A stretch of DNA of 64,000 nucleotides from Dokdonella_A sp040002595. Its GTDB lineage: Bacteria > Pseudomonadota > Gammaproteobacteria > Xanthomonadales > Rhodanobacteraceae. The notes beneath the pieces were generated by a model. That model did no database searches. It had not been told where the DNA came from and worked only from the letters and a program-made list of their open reading frames with translations. The stretch spans positions 1 to 64,000 of the forward strand of contig JBDUED010000001.1 of NCBI GenBank assembly GCA_040002595.1. Reading direction: 5' to 3'. Positions 52,197 to 61,303 of this stretch are shown here, one piece after another (position 1 is the first letter of the stretch; every line of letters starts with the position of its first letter). A program made the translations under genes and the position numbers.

Positions 52197-54545
52197 TTAC
52201 TGATAGCCAAGAATGCCGCGACGCAGGAACGAATCAGTCTTCTGACCGATCGAGCCGATGCCCTTGAACTCCAGTTCGAAATACAGCGCGTTGTCGGCCT
52301 GGCCTTCGACATTGTGAATCCAGTGGCGCGCAATGACGCGCCAGGCGATGCAGCAGGTGTCGTGCTCGATGCCGATGAAACGCTCCAGGGTGCGACCATC
52401 GCGACCGTGAGGATCGAGGGGGCTGGCCAGCGGATTGTTGAGCGCGTAGTTTTCGCGCGCAATCAGGCGCCAGCTCGGCGTGATCGGCACCGCGGCGGAA
52501 ACATCGACCTGTTCGAGGAAATCGCGCCGGTAGCGATACGACAGATTCACCAGGCCGTTGTCGCCGAAACGATTTTGCAGGGTGAACGTGGAAAGATCCG
52601 TGCGATCGGTGTTTGGATTCCATTGCTGGTCGAGCAGCACGCGCCAGCGATCGGACAGGTGCAGATCGATTTCGCCAGCATAGGCGGAACCGCCGAAATC
52701 GGTCGGCGGCTGGCCCGGCACCTGCACGCGCTGGCCGTCAAAATAACGAATCTCGCCAACGCTTGCCGAGAGGCGTTCCTCGCCGGTCGCGTTCTCCAGA
52801 AAACGCGTGGTCAGCGCGAGTGACAGGTTGTTTGCATCCATCTGCCGATCGGCGCCGACAAAACGGTTGCTACGGAACAATTCGCCGAAGCTGAAAGGAA
52901 TCTCCTGCGTGTCGAACACCGGCAGATCGGTCTGGTCGCGATACGGCACGCGTAGGTAGTACGCGCGCGGTTCCAGCGTTTGCGTCCACGCTTCATCGTG
53001 AAACTGCAGCTCGCGTTCGAATACCAGGCCGGTGTCGAGACTGAAGATCGGCACGCCGCGATTGGGATGCTGGCGCGTCAGAAGTGGATTTTGCGCCAGG
53101 TCGAGATGATCGAGGTTGTAGCTGGTGTATCGGTATCCGATTTGCGGGCGCACGAAATACGCCGCCGTTTCGATTGGATAAGCCAGATAGGGAAACAGGT
53201 CGACGCGCTGACCTTCGATCGCGTGGTCTTTGGAGAACGCGACAAATTCGGAATTGACACCGCCGGTCAGGTCGCCGAGCAGCGCGTGTTCGGCGGTGAA
53301 GGTTGCGCGCGGCAGCCGCCGGTAGGGTTCGAACTGGTCGGCCAGGGTCGGATCGGTGATCTGGTATTCATCGCCGCCGACACGCGCACTCCACCAATCG
53401 CCGTGGCCGCTCAGATAAGCGCTTGAAGGCAGAAAGCTGATCGCCGAGCTGTACAGACCGCGCCCGAAATCCTCGAAGTAACGATTATCCGAAACACGGT
53501 TGAGATTGATCGCCGCACCCCAGTTTTCACCGAGCGATGTGTTGTCTTGCCACTGGTACCACCAGCGGCTTTGCGGCAGCGCCGCGCCGTACTGGAGGTT
53601 CTCGTCGGCGACGGCATTATCGTGTGGCAGCGTTTCGAAATTAAAAGTGCCCGTACTGTGGTCGGTGAGATAACGGAACTGGCCCCCGAGCATGATGCCG
53701 CGCTCGGTCATCAGGCGCGGCAGCAAGGTCGCGTCATAATTCGGCGCGAGATTGAGGTAGTACGGCAAGGTCATGTCGAAGCCGCGCCGATTGCTGTAGC
53801 CGATGCTCGGAAACAGGAAGCCGCTCTCGCGTCGGTCGTCGAGCGCAAATCGCGCATACGGCAGCCAGAACACCGGCACGTTGTGCACGCGGAACACCAC
53901 ATTGCGCGCGTAGCCGACACCGGTCGCGCGATCGAGGTCGAGTTCGCGCGCACTGAACGCCCACTGCTGGTCGTTGAGGTTGCACGTCGAATAAGTCGCA
54001 TTGGTCAAGTGCGCGTGATCGACATCGTCCATCACGGCGACTTGTGCCACGCCATTGCCGCGCGCGGAAAGAAGCTGGTACTGGACGCCGTCGAGGGTGC
54101 AGCGATCAAGATCGGTATTGCCTTTGGCGCTGGCCGCCGACATCAGCAGGCCGCGATCCTGATAGGTCACGTGGCCGGTCGTGGTGAAGTCGGTGGTCTC
54201 GCTGTCGTAGGTGATCTTGTCCGCATGCAGGAACAGATCGAGCTGCTGGATTTTTGCGTCGCCTTCCAGCACGTAGTGGGTCTTGTCGGAAGCGTGCACC
54301 TTGAGAGCACTGGCATCGCGCGGCGCGCTCGCACGATCGCCGGTCGTCGGCAGGCCGGCGACGTAGACATCGAGCAGGTCGTTCTTGCCGCACATCTCGA
54401 AGCTGACCGGCTTCTTCGCGCAGTGGAACACGCCGACGGGGCAGTCCGGCGCGCTGTCGTCCTTTGCGTGGGCGACCGCAGCCAGGGAGATCAGGAGAGC
54501 GGATACCAGCAAGCGTTGCTGGAGCAAAGCAGGACGAGTGGGCAC
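52197..54545 (-). CDS. lptD: LPS-assembly outer-membrane protein LptD
   Basis: Outer-membrane translocon that, with LptE, inserts lipopolysaccharide into the outer leaflet. A GTG start at 54545 gives 782 aa with a signal peptide (core LLVSALLISLAAVAHA); an upstream GTG at 54626 would add an arginine-rich lead. An N-terminal OstA-like beta-jellyroll (about residues 60-190) is followed by a large beta-barrel. Cysteines at the N-side (DCPVGVFHC, EMCGKND) and in HDTCCIAWRV near the C-terminus match the disulfide-forming positions. The usual downstream surA is displaced by 5.7 kb. Confidence 0.95.
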   Translation of the reverse strand: MPTRPALLQQRLLVSALLISLAAVAHAKDDSAPDCPVGVFHCAKKPVSFEMCGKNDLLDVYVAGLPTTGDRASAPRDASALKVHASDKTHYVLEGDAKIQQLDLFLHADKITYDSETTDFTTTGHVTYQDRGLLMSAASAKGNTDLDRCTLDGVQYQLLSARGNGVAQVAVMDDVDHAHLTNATYSTCNLNDQQWAFSARELDLDRATGVGYARNVVFRVHNVPVFWLPYARFALDDRRESGFLFPSIGYSNRRGFDMTLPYYLNLAPNYDATLLPRLMTERGIMLGGQFRYLTDHSTGTFNFETLPHDNAVADENLQYGAALPQSRWWYQWQDNTSLGENWGAAINLNRVSDNRYFEDFGRGLYSSAISFLPSSAYLSGHGDWWSARVGGDEYQITDPTLADQFEPYRRLPRATFTAEHALLGDLTGGVNSEFVAFSKDHAIEGQRVDLFPYLAYPIETAAYFVRPQIGYRYTSYNLDHLDLAQNPLLTRQHPNRGVPIFSLDTGLVFERELQFHDEAWTQTLEPRAYYLRVPYRDQTDLPVFDTQEIPFSFGELFRSNRFVGADRQMDANNLSLALTTRFLENATGEERLSASVGEIRYFDGQRVQVPGQPPTDFGGSAYAGEIDLHLSDRWRVLLDQQWNPNTDRTDLSTFTLQNRFGDNGLVNLSYRYRRDFLEQVDVSAAVPITPSWRLIARENYALNNPLASPLDPHGRDGRTLERFIGIEHDTCCIAWRVIARHWIHNVEGQADNALYFELEFKGIGSIGQKTDSFLRRGILGYQ

Positions 54546-54801
54546 GGAGAGGCTTTTCTGGTTGGGCGCAGGGGCGCTACTGTGCCGGAAGCGTCGGCGG
54601 GCGGCAAACCGGCGTCCGGCGCGCACTGCGGGGCAGGTCGGTCGTGTGGTTTTTTTGCGTCGGCGGGTCCGCGCTCGACGCGGCGCTGCCCGTGCTTGAG
54701 CACGCGCTATTGCCTCAGGCAGTGGAACTCGCCGAAGCGCGTGCGACCTTCGCCGAGCTGGTGCGCCGCGAAGCCGCTGCTCGGCGTTCAGGTGGCGGAC
54801 G

Positions 54802-55725
54802 TCAGGCCATCAGTGCAGCAACGTGCGCGGCAGTCGATTCGCGCAGCGCGGTCAGGCTGTAGCCGCCTTCGAAGCTGGACACGATTCGGCCTTCAGCGTG
54901 GCGATTGGCGACCTCGACCAGACGCGTGGTGATCCAGGCGTAGTCGTCCGCGCCGAGATTCAGGTATGCAAGCGGATCGAGGCGGTGCGCGTCGAAGCCC
55001 GCCGAAATCATCACCAACTGTGGCGCGAACGCTTCGAGTGCGGGCAGCAAGAGGGTCGCGTACGCGTCGCGAAACTCGCTTGAGCCAGCGCCCGGCGGCA
55101 ACGGAGCGTTGAAAATGTTGCCGACGCCGGTCTCGCCGCGTGCTCCTGTTCCAGGATACAGCGGCGACTGATGTGAAGAGGCGAACAATACGCGCGCATC
55201 GTTGCAGAAAATATCCTGGGTGCCATTCCCGTGATGCACGTCGAAATCGACGATCGCAACGCGTTCCAGAGTATGTGCGGCGAGCGCGTGCGCGGCGCCG
55301 ACGGCGATGTTGTTGAACAGGCAAAAACCCATTGCGCTCGATCGCGTCGCGTGATGTCCGGGCGGGCGCACCGCGCAGAACGCACGCTGATTTCTGCCCG
55401 CAATGGCACCGTCCACCGCCGCGCACACGGCGCCGGCCGCACGCAACGCCGCTTCCAGCGAATCACGCGACATCACGGTGTCGGCATCGAGGCGATAGCA
55501 GCCCTCGCTCGGTGAGTTACCGGTGATTTCAGCGATGAGTTCGACTTGATGGACGCGCGCCAGTTGCATGCGCGTTGCGGGCGGCGCTTCAATGCGCTCC
55601 AGCATCGCGAAGCGTGGATCGGCGAGCGCCTCCAGAACAGCGACAAGGCGCGCCGCCGCTTCCGGATGGCCCACGCCGGGGTCATGACGGATGCACGCGG
55701 GATGGCCGTAGATCGCCACGGTCAT
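54802..55725 (-). CDS. Histone-deacetylase-family zinc amidohydrolase
   Basis: Class II HDAC-like deacetylase of 307 aa starting MTVAIYGHPACI, used in bacteria for deacetylation of acetylpolyamines or small amides. The active-site motifs are complete: RPPGHHA (paired catalytic histidines), DFDVHHGNGTQDIF and SAGFDAHRLDPL (zinc ligands Asp, His, Asp), and FEGGYSL. It is a stand-alone gene; no polyamine genes are adjacent. The first 100 codons of a longer open frame are ignored because they lack family similarity. Confidence 0.93.
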   Translation of the reverse strand: MTVAIYGHPACIRHDPGVGHPEAAARLVAVLEALADPRFAMLERIEAPPATRMQLARVHQVELIAEITGNSPSEGCYRLDADTVMSRDSLEAALRAAGAVCAAVDGAIAGRNQRAFCAVRPPGHHATRSSAMGFCLFNNIAVGAAHALAAHTLERVAIVDFDVHHGNGTQDIFCNDARVLFASSHQSPLYPGTGARGETGVGNIFNAPLPPGAGSSEFRDAYATLLLPALEAFAPQLVMISAGFDAHRLDPLAYLNLGADDYAWITTRLVEVANRHAEGRIVSSFEGGYSLTALRESTAAHVAALMA

Positions 55726-55849
55726 GGCGAAGCCGACAATTCCGCTACGAGAGCATCCAATGCAGGCAGCGTGAGCCCTTTGCTCAAGCAACGCGCGTAA
55801 TCCATCAGCGGCTGCTGCAGCGCGAACGAGACAGCGCAAATCACGGTCG

Positions 55850-56407
55850 CTATGATTTCCTGCGTCGCTCGTGCTGCCACAGTACTTCGCCATGTCCCGA
55901 AGCGCGCGCCAGCACACGCGCGAGAACAAACAGTAAATCGGACAACCGATTGAGATAGTGCACGGCCTCCACGCGTACCGTTTCAATCCGCGCCAGGGTG
56001 ACCGCACGACGCTCGGCACGCCGACAAATCGTGCGCGCGACATGGCACTGCGCTGCTGCCATGCCGCCCCCGGGCAGGATGAATTCCTTGAGCGGCGGTA
56101 GGTCTTCGTTGAATCCGTCGAGGATCTGTTCGAGGCGATCGATATCCGCGGCGTGGATCATTTCCATGCCCGGGATGCACAACTCGCCACCGAGGTCGAA
56201 CAAATCGTTCTGTACCTGGGTCAGCGTTTCGCGCACCGCATCCGCAATCTCGCAGGCGAGCACGACGCCAATCGCGCTGTTGAGTTCGTCGACCGTGCCG
56301 TACGCTTCGACGCGCGCGGAATCTTTCGCCACCCGCGTGCCGTCGCCGAGCCCGGTGCTGCCGTCGTCGCCGGTGCGCGTGTATATCTTCGAAAGTCGAT
56401 TGCCCAT
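55850..56407 (-). CDS. Cob(I)yrinic acid a,c-diamide adenosyltransferase (PduO type)
   Basis: Transfers the adenosyl group of ATP to cobalt to make adenosylcobalamin. It is 185 aa. IYTRTGDDGSTGLGDGTRVAKDSARVEAYGTVDELNS is the ATP-binding PduO signature, and FILPGGGMAAAQCHVARTICRRAERRAV with LNRLSDLLFVLARV makes up the trimer active site. No cobalamin synthesis genes are present in the window, so the cell may salvage corrinoids. A putative BtuM-like membrane gene lies directly upstream on the same strand. Confidence 0.94.
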   Translation of the reverse strand: MGNRLSKIYTRTGDDGSTGLGDGTRVAKDSARVEAYGTVDELNSAIGVVLACEIADAVRETLTQVQNDLFDLGGELCIPGMEMIHAADIDRLEQILDGFNEDLPPLKEFILPGGGMAAAQCHVARTICRRAERRAVTLARIETVRVEAVHYLNRLSDLLFVLARVLARASGHGEVLWQHERRRKS

Positions 56408-56450
56408 GGACTGATCTGATTAGCGTCGAAATTCGTCAGCTTTTCCCTTG

Positions 56451-56490
56451 CATGCGCGGGGCAGGCTGGGTTCCTCGACCTGCGCGCATG
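56451..56490. other. Hairpin between the BtuM-like and adenosyltransferase genes
   Basis: An inverted repeat pairs CATGCGCG...CAGG with CCTGCGCGCATG over 12 base pairs with a GGG bulge and a 13-base loop. It sits in the 97-base gap of this minus-strand pair, close to the upstream stop. There is no U run. It may attenuate read-through or mark a processing site. It does not resemble a full cobalamin riboswitch. Confidence 0.4.
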
Positions 56491-56504
56491 ACGAACAAAG
56501 CTGT

Positions 56505-57164
56505 TTAGCGACGTGCGAAATCGTTCGTGCTTTTCGGCCATGCCTTCGCTGCGAGCACGGTTGTCACATGCAGCACTGCGCCAATCCCCACGTACATCAA
56601 GGTCGTGCGCAGATAGGGTACATACCAGTCGCCGAGGTTCTCCATCCAGCCGGCGAAGCTGCGCAGCGGAACATTCGCGCTAAGCCAGTAGAAGCTGCCG
56701 TTGGAGATCAGGAAACACACGCTCGCCGCAACGATCGCACTAGCGACAAGCAAGCCAGCCTCGCGCGCACGCACGCCGCGATAATGGACGCGCAACCAGA
56801 CGCCGCCCAGCCACGGCGCGGCGTAGCTCGGCAGCAGGAACAGATACGCCGGCGACACGCAGTAATGACTCCAGAAATCGATCCCCTGGCGGGTAATCAC
56901 GAAAAAATCGATCAACACCGCGAGCGCCATCAAGAGCGCAAAAGCCCAGCTCGAATTGAGCAGTCCGCGCAGCAACGGGCGGGTTGTGGCGGAGCGGTCC
57001 GAAAAATTCCCGTACAGGTAAAAACCGGCTACGAAAAACACCGCCCACGACGCATCCGGCAGCGCGCCGAAATGGTTGATGCGGGTGGCCAGCATGACCA
57101 GCGCGAGAATCGCGAAGATACCGGCACGCGCGGCAATGGAAAGAGAAAAGGTCGCGGTGTTCAT
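56505..57164 (-). CDS. Putative cobalamin transporter, BtuM-like (solitary ECF S-component)
   Basis: Integral membrane protein of 219 aa from MNTATFSLSIAAR with about six hydrophobic segments. TRINHFGALPDASWAVFFVAGFYL near residues 27-50 and SHYCVSPAYLFLLPSY near 99-114 recall BtuM proteins, solitary vitamin B12 S-components of some proteobacteria in which a single cysteine ligates cobalt; Cys102 would be that residue. Adjacency to the cobalamin adenosyltransferase supports a corrinoid role. I am relying on memory of the family, so an unrelated membrane protein is possible. Confidence 0.55.
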   Translation of the reverse strand: MNTATFSLSIAARAGIFAILALVMLATRINHFGALPDASWAVFFVAGFYLYGNFSDRSATTRPLLRGLLNSSWAFALLMALAVLIDFFVITRQGIDFWSHYCVSPAYLFLLPSYAAPWLGGVWLRVHYRGVRAREAGLLVASAIVAASVCFLISNGSFYWLSANVPLRSFAGWMENLGDWYVPYLRTTLMYVGIGAVLHVTTVLAAKAWPKSTNDFARR

Positions 57165-57260
57165 TGGTCGGATTCCGGCGGATGCAGGGCGCCAGTTTAG
57201 CCGAACCGTGCAGGTACCGTGGCGCTGCCCGTGCGCCGCCGTGGCGGGTATCATCACGCG

Positions 57261-58472
57261 GTGAACGAAACGATGGATGTCCTCATCATTGGCGGCGGCT
57301 TGGTTGGTGCTAGCCTCGCAATTGCGCTGGATGGCGCCGGTTGCCGCGTTGCACTGGCGGAAGCCGCGCCGCCGCGCGCCGATTTGCAGCCCAGTTACGA
57401 TGAACGCAATCTTGCGCTGGCACGCGCCAGCGTCAACGCGCTCGAAGCGCTCGACGTGCTCAACGATGCAACTCCGGCGACGTCGATTCGTCATATCCAT
57501 GTCAGCCGTCGCGGCGATTTTGGCGCGGTACGCCTCGATGCCGCTGCGCTCGGGTTGCCACCTTTCGGCGCCGTGCTGCCGGCACGCGAACTGGGCAATG
57601 CGTTATTGCGTCGTCTCACCCTAAGCAAGGAACTGGTGCGAATCGCGCCCGCTCAAGCCGTCGAGATCGAGGCGCACGATGATGCGGTCGAGGTCCTGTT
57701 GCGCAGTGGCGAGACGACCCATCGCGTGCGCACGCGCCTTCTGGTCGGCGCCGATGGCACCCAGTCGTTTGTGCGCAGTGCGTTGGGGATTGACGCGGTT
57801 CGCGACGACTACGCGCAGTCGGCATTCGTGACGACGCTGACGACCGAGAAACCCCTGGATGGCACCGCGTACGAGCGCTTTACCGAGTCCGGTCCGGTCG
57901 CGTTGCTGCCGCTGGGTGAGCGCCGGGCGGGGCTCGTGCTGACGGTACCCAGCGCGGACGCTAGCCAAGTCGTTGGTCTGGATGACGCTGCATTCATCGC
58001 GTTTGTCCATGAACGGTTTGGCTACCGTGTCGGTCGGCTGTCGCGTCCGGGAAAACGCCAGCCGTATCCACTTGCACGCATGCTTGCTGCGCGGATTACC
58101 GCGCCCCGCAGCGTGCTGATCGGAAACGCCGCGCAAACCGTGCATCCGATCGGCGCGCAGGGTTTCAATCTCGGTTTGCGCGATGCGCTGACCCTTGCCG
58201 AACTGCTGCGCGAAGCGGCGACCGCGAACGGCGATCCCGGCGCGGCCACGCTGCTCGCGCGCTACGTCGAACGCCGCACGCCCGATCGCGAAGCGACGAC
58301 TTCGTTCAGCGACGACCTCGTGCGTACGATGGGCAACGCCTTCCTGCCGATACGCGTGCTGCGCTCGCTCGGCTTCCACGCGCTGGACCGCATCACTCCG
58401 CTGAAACGCCGCTTCGCGCTGCGCGGCATGGGTTTTCGCGGCGACGTGCCGACGTTGAGCCTGCTGCGATGA
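57261..58472 (+). CDS. ubiH: UbiH-type ubiquinone biosynthesis FAD hydroxylase
   Basis: Flavin monooxygenase of the UbiH/COQ6 family, 403 aa from a GTG start (VNETMDVLIIGGG). The FAD motif VLIIGGGLVGASLAIALDGAG is followed by the DG motif LVGADGTQSFVR and GNAAQTVHPIGAQGFNLGLRDALTLAELL. These match the ring hydroxylase that acts on octaprenyl methoxyphenol. The next gene, another family member, overlaps by 4 bases, the usual ubiH-ubiI-like pair. The exact ring position cannot be assigned without comparison, so ubiH is the best guess. Confidence 0.85.
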   Translation: MNETMDVLIIGGGLVGASLAIALDGAGCRVALAEAAPPRADLQPSYDERNLALARASVNALEALDVLNDATPATSIRHIHVSRRGDFGAVRLDAAALGLPPFGAVLPARELGNALLRRLTLSKELVRIAPAQAVEIEAHDDAVEVLLRSGETTHRVRTRLLVGADGTQSFVRSALGIDAVRDDYAQSAFVTTLTTEKPLDGTAYERFTESGPVALLPLGERRAGLVLTVPSADASQVVGLDDAAFIAFVHERFGYRVGRLSRPGKRQPYPLARMLAARITAPRSVLIGNAAQTVHPIGAQGFNLGLRDALTLAELLREAATANGDPGAATLLARYVERRTPDREATTSFSDDLVRTMGNAFLPIRVLRSLGFHALDRITPLKRRFALRGMGFRGDVPTLSLLR

Positions 58473-59746
58473 ACCGCCGCGGAGATCTCGACGCGATCAT
58501 CGTCGGCGCCGGCGCGATCGGCAGCACGCTCGCGCTTGCCCTTGCCCGCGATGGCTTTGACGTCGCGCTGGTCGAAGCGCGCGAGCCGAAGCCTTGGCAC
58601 GTCGAGGACGACATCGACCTGCGTGTAGTCGCGCTCGCCGCCGACGCCCGCGGCCTGCTCGGCGACATGGACGTCTGGACGTCCATCGCCGCGTCGCGCA
58701 TCAGCCCCTACCGCCACATGCGTGTGTGGGACGCAAGCGCGCCCGGCGAGCTCGCATTCGATGCTGCCGATCGGGGCAAAGCCGCGCTCGGCTGGATCGT
58801 CGAGAACAAGCTGGTCCAGCACGCCCTGTGGCACGCATTGACCAACTTCACCACCACGTCGCCACCTACCCGTGGGAGCGGCGGAAGCCGCGATTCTGTT
58901 CGCCTTCAAGGAAAAAGAATGGCGGCTGCCGTCGCCCCCACAATGCCCCGCATCATTTGTCCAGCCGCAGTTGCCGAGATCGAAAATACAGTGGATGCGG
59001 TGACCGCCGTCCTCGCTGACGGCACTCGCCTGCGTGCAAAACTGCTGATTGCCGCTGAAGGCGCCGAATCCTCCTTGCGCTCGAAGCTCGGCATCGCATT
59101 CGAGGGCCGCGATTACGGTCAGCGCGCCGTCGTCGCGCATGTTGCGACCGAGCGTCCGCACGAAGGCACCGCCTGGCAACGTTTCCGGCTCGGCGGACCC
59201 CTTGCATTCCTGCCGCTCGCCGACGGTCGCTGCTCGATCGTCTGGTCGCTGCCGGATGCGGAAGCCTCACGCATCCTCGCACTCGACGATGCAACGTTCT
59301 GTGCCGAACTCGGCTGCGCATTCGACTTTCGCCTTGGAGCGATCATCGCGACCACGCCGCGCGCGGCATTTCCGCTACGCATGCGACTCGCCGAGAAATA
59401 TGTTACCGGTCGGTGCGTACTCGCCGGCGATGCCGCGCATGTGGTGCATCCGCTTGCAGGGCAAGGCATGAACCTCGGTTTTCGCGACGTGACCTGCCTG
59501 CAGCGCGTGCTGCGCGACGCACGCGAACGTGGCAGCGACCTCGGCGCAACCCACGTTCTGCGCCGCTACGAGCGCGAGCGGCGCAGCGAGAACGCGCTGG
59601 CGGCGCGCTCGTTCGACGCGATCGAGCGGGTATTCGGGTCGAATGCAATGGCCATCGCCGCCCTGCGTGGAGTTGCGCTTGATGCGGTCAATCATGTGGC
59701 CCCGCTCAAGCAATTTTTCGCAGCGATGGCGGCAGGGCGCGCGTAG
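58469..59746 (+). CDS. UbiI/VisC-type FAD hydroxylase with in-frame repeat insertion
   Basis: Second UbiH/COQ6-family flavin hydroxylase, 425 aa, overlapping the upstream gene by 4 bases. AIIVGAGAIGSTLALALARDG, LIAAEGAESSLRSKLG and LAGDAAHVVHPLAGQGMNLGFRDV are the FAD motifs. Between WHALTN and IICPAAVAEIEN relatives have a short link. Here about 36 residues intervene, and residues 135-158 (GSGGSRDSVRLQGKRMAAAV and flanks) are encoded by an inverted pair of REP-like repeats. The frame stays open, so the protein may still fold with a surface loop. Probably in the ubiquinone pathway, with some chance of another aromatic substrate. Confidence 0.85.
   Translation: MNRRGDLDAIIVGAGAIGSTLALALARDGFDVALVEAREPKPWHVEDDIDLRVVALAADARGLLGDMDVWTSIAASRISPYRHMRVWDASAPGELAFDAADRGKAALGWIVENKLVQHALWHALTNFTTTSPPTRGSGGSRDSVRLQGKRMAAAVAPTMPRIICPAAVAEIENTVDAVTAVLADGTRLRAKLLIAAEGAESSLRSKLGIAFEGRDYGQRAVVAHVATERPHEGTAWQRFRLGGPLAFLPLADGRCSIVWSLPDAEASRILALDDATFCAELGCAFDFRLGAIIATTPRAAFPLRMRLAEKYVTGRCVLAGDAAHVVHPLAGQGMNLGFRDVTCLQRVLRDARERGSDLGATHVLRRYERERRSENALAARSFDAIERVFGSNAMAIAALRGVALDAVNHVAPLKQFFAAMAAGRA
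58872..58941. repeat. Inverted REP-like pair (BIME-like) inside a coding gene
   Basis: Two 25-base arms in opposite orientation, 58872-58896 and 58917-58941, match at 21 of 25 positions once the second is complemented; they are joined by 20 bases. The arm core is GGAGCGGCGGAAGCCGCGAT. Each arm itself holds a small GCGGC/GCCGC stem. Related units lie at 38021-38127, 5374-5445 and perhaps 36140. Confidence 0.75.
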
Positions 59747-59846
59747 GTACGAGTGGTCTGGGCAGGATATTTGAAAGCTGCTTGCGGCCAACTCCGAAGG
59801 AATGCCCTGCACCAGATTAACTGGAACACCACAGGAGAATCGGGAG

Positions 59847-60632
59847 ATGCGCATTGCAAGCGTGGGTCATGCGGTCTTTGCTGCGACCATCATCGCACTC
59901 GGAATCCTGGGCCTGATCAAGGGAGATTTCACGCCTGTCTGGGCGCCCGTACCCAAGGCTGTGCCAGCGCGCGACATACTGATCTACCTGTGCGCCTTCG
60001 TCTCGCTGGCATCTGGCATCGGCCTGCTATGGCATCGCACAGCAGCCGCAACTGCACGCGTGCTGCTTGCCTATCTCGTGCTTTGGTTGCTGCTGTTGCG
60101 AGTGCCCGCCATCCTCGTCGCGCCCATGTCGCAGGATTCGTGGTCGGGTATCGGTGAGACCGCGGTGATCGTGGCGGGCGCATGGGTGCTGTACGCCTGG
60201 TTCGCCGCCGACCGGGACAAACAACGCCTCGGATTCGCTACCGGCGACAGGGGGCTGCGCATTGCAAGAGTGCTGTACGGTCTGGCCTTGATCCCGTTCG
60301 GAGAGGCCCATTTCCGGTATGCCAAGGAGACCGCCGCACTGGTTCCGGGCTGGCTGCCATGGCATATGGGCTGGGTGTATTTCACCGGCGGGGCCTACAT
60401 CGTGGCGGGCGTGGCCATGCTCATCGGCGTATGTGCACGGCTCGCGGCGGCGCTCTCGGTATTGCAGATGGGTCTGTTCACGCTGTTGGTTTGGATACCC
60501 ATCCTTGCGGCAGGCGCGACGCACGATTTTCAATGGAGCGAGACCATCCTCTCGTGGGCGCTGACGGCCGCCGGCTGGGTAGTGGCGGATTCCTACCGCG
60601 GCTTTCCATGGCTCGCCGTGAACAAGCGCTAG
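59847..60632 (+). CDS. DoxX-like integral membrane protein
   Basis: Membrane protein of 261 aa from MRIASVGHAVFAA with a GGGAG ribosome-binding site. About seven to eight hydrophobic segments are arranged as two DoxX-like halves: AFVSLASGIGLLWHRTAAATARVLLAYL and YFTGGAYIVAGVAMLIGVCARLAAALSVLQMGLFTLLVW. In both, a short periplasmic loop precedes a G/A-rich helix pair. DoxX relatives act in redox or thiosulfate chemistry in some organisms, but the function here is unknown. The gene appears monocistronic. Confidence 0.75.
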   Translation: MRIASVGHAVFAATIIALGILGLIKGDFTPVWAPVPKAVPARDILIYLCAFVSLASGIGLLWHRTAAATARVLLAYLVLWLLLLRVPAILVAPMSQDSWSGIGETAVIVAGAWVLYAWFAADRDKQRLGFATGDRGLRIARVLYGLALIPFGEAHFRYAKETAALVPGWLPWHMGWVYFTGGAYIVAGVAMLIGVCARLAAALSVLQMGLFTLLVWIPILAAGATHDFQWSETILSWALTAAGWVVADSYRGFPWLAVNKR

Positions 60633-60893
60633 CAATAATCGGAAACGCCGATTGGCATAATCTGCGGGAAATAACGGACCCGTTCGCCGAAATGTGCCGG
60701 CACAAAAACTGGACCCCGTACGGTGAGCCAGCGCTGTAAACGAATAGGGCCTCGCATCAGCAATAAGGCCTTGTGCGTTGCGTTACCAACGACCTTCGGC
60801 AGACCCATAGCCGAGGCGAAAAACCGGTTTGCCACGATTCAGTGCGGTGCTGTTATTTCTCCTCTGCCGCGCCCCGATGATACCGAGAACGCC

Positions 60894-61202
60894 ATGACTC
60901 AGATGACTCAGAACAGCTCTGCGAGCGTCGCAGCTCGCGAAGAATCCAACGAGTCTTCAGCGCGGCTTGTCGAGACTGCGTCCAACTCCGATGCAGAAAC
61001 CACAGCTGATCTGGACCGCCTTGAGTCGGAGCTTCTCGACATGCTCGCTGAACACCACGACGAGGCTTCCTTCTGGACTGCGTTCAATGGGCGGGCGGAA
61101 GCCATTCGAAGTGCGGCACCCGACGAACTTGAATTTATCGACGCACGTGTTGCAGCCATGCTCGCCGGACTTGGCCTCGTCGTTCCGGAAGCGGCGCCAT
61201 AA
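60894..61202 (+). CDS. Small acidic hypothetical protein
   Basis: A 102-aa soluble, strongly acidic protein (MTQMTQNSSASVA start; an upstream in-frame extension to 60723 is not supported). The first 45 residues are Ser/Glu/Asn-rich and look disordered. The rest forms helices (ADLDRLESELLDMLAEHHDE, FWTAFNGRAEAIRSAAPDELEFIDARVAAML). I do not recognise a family. Codon pattern and length make it plausible but not certain as a real gene. Confidence 0.5.
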   Translation: MTQMTQNSSASVAAREESNESSARLVETASNSDAETTADLDRLESELLDMLAEHHDEASFWTAFNGRAEAIRSAAPDELEFIDARVAAMLAGLGLVVPEAAP

Positions 61203-61303
61203 ATCGGGCGTGCACCGCGCCCGTTCCAAACCATGGCAAGCCAACGATACCCACCCGAACGCGAGTCAATGGGTGCGATCAAGCTTCTCAAAGACGATCC
61301 GCA

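Noticed and set aside
54464..54862. Plus-strand frame between lptD and the HDAC-family gene (contains ALPVLEHALLPQAVELAEARA)
   Set aside because: Composition is protein-like, but it begins inside antisense of the lptD signal region, overlaps the HDAC gene end and has no ribosome-binding site. I could not support it as a gene.
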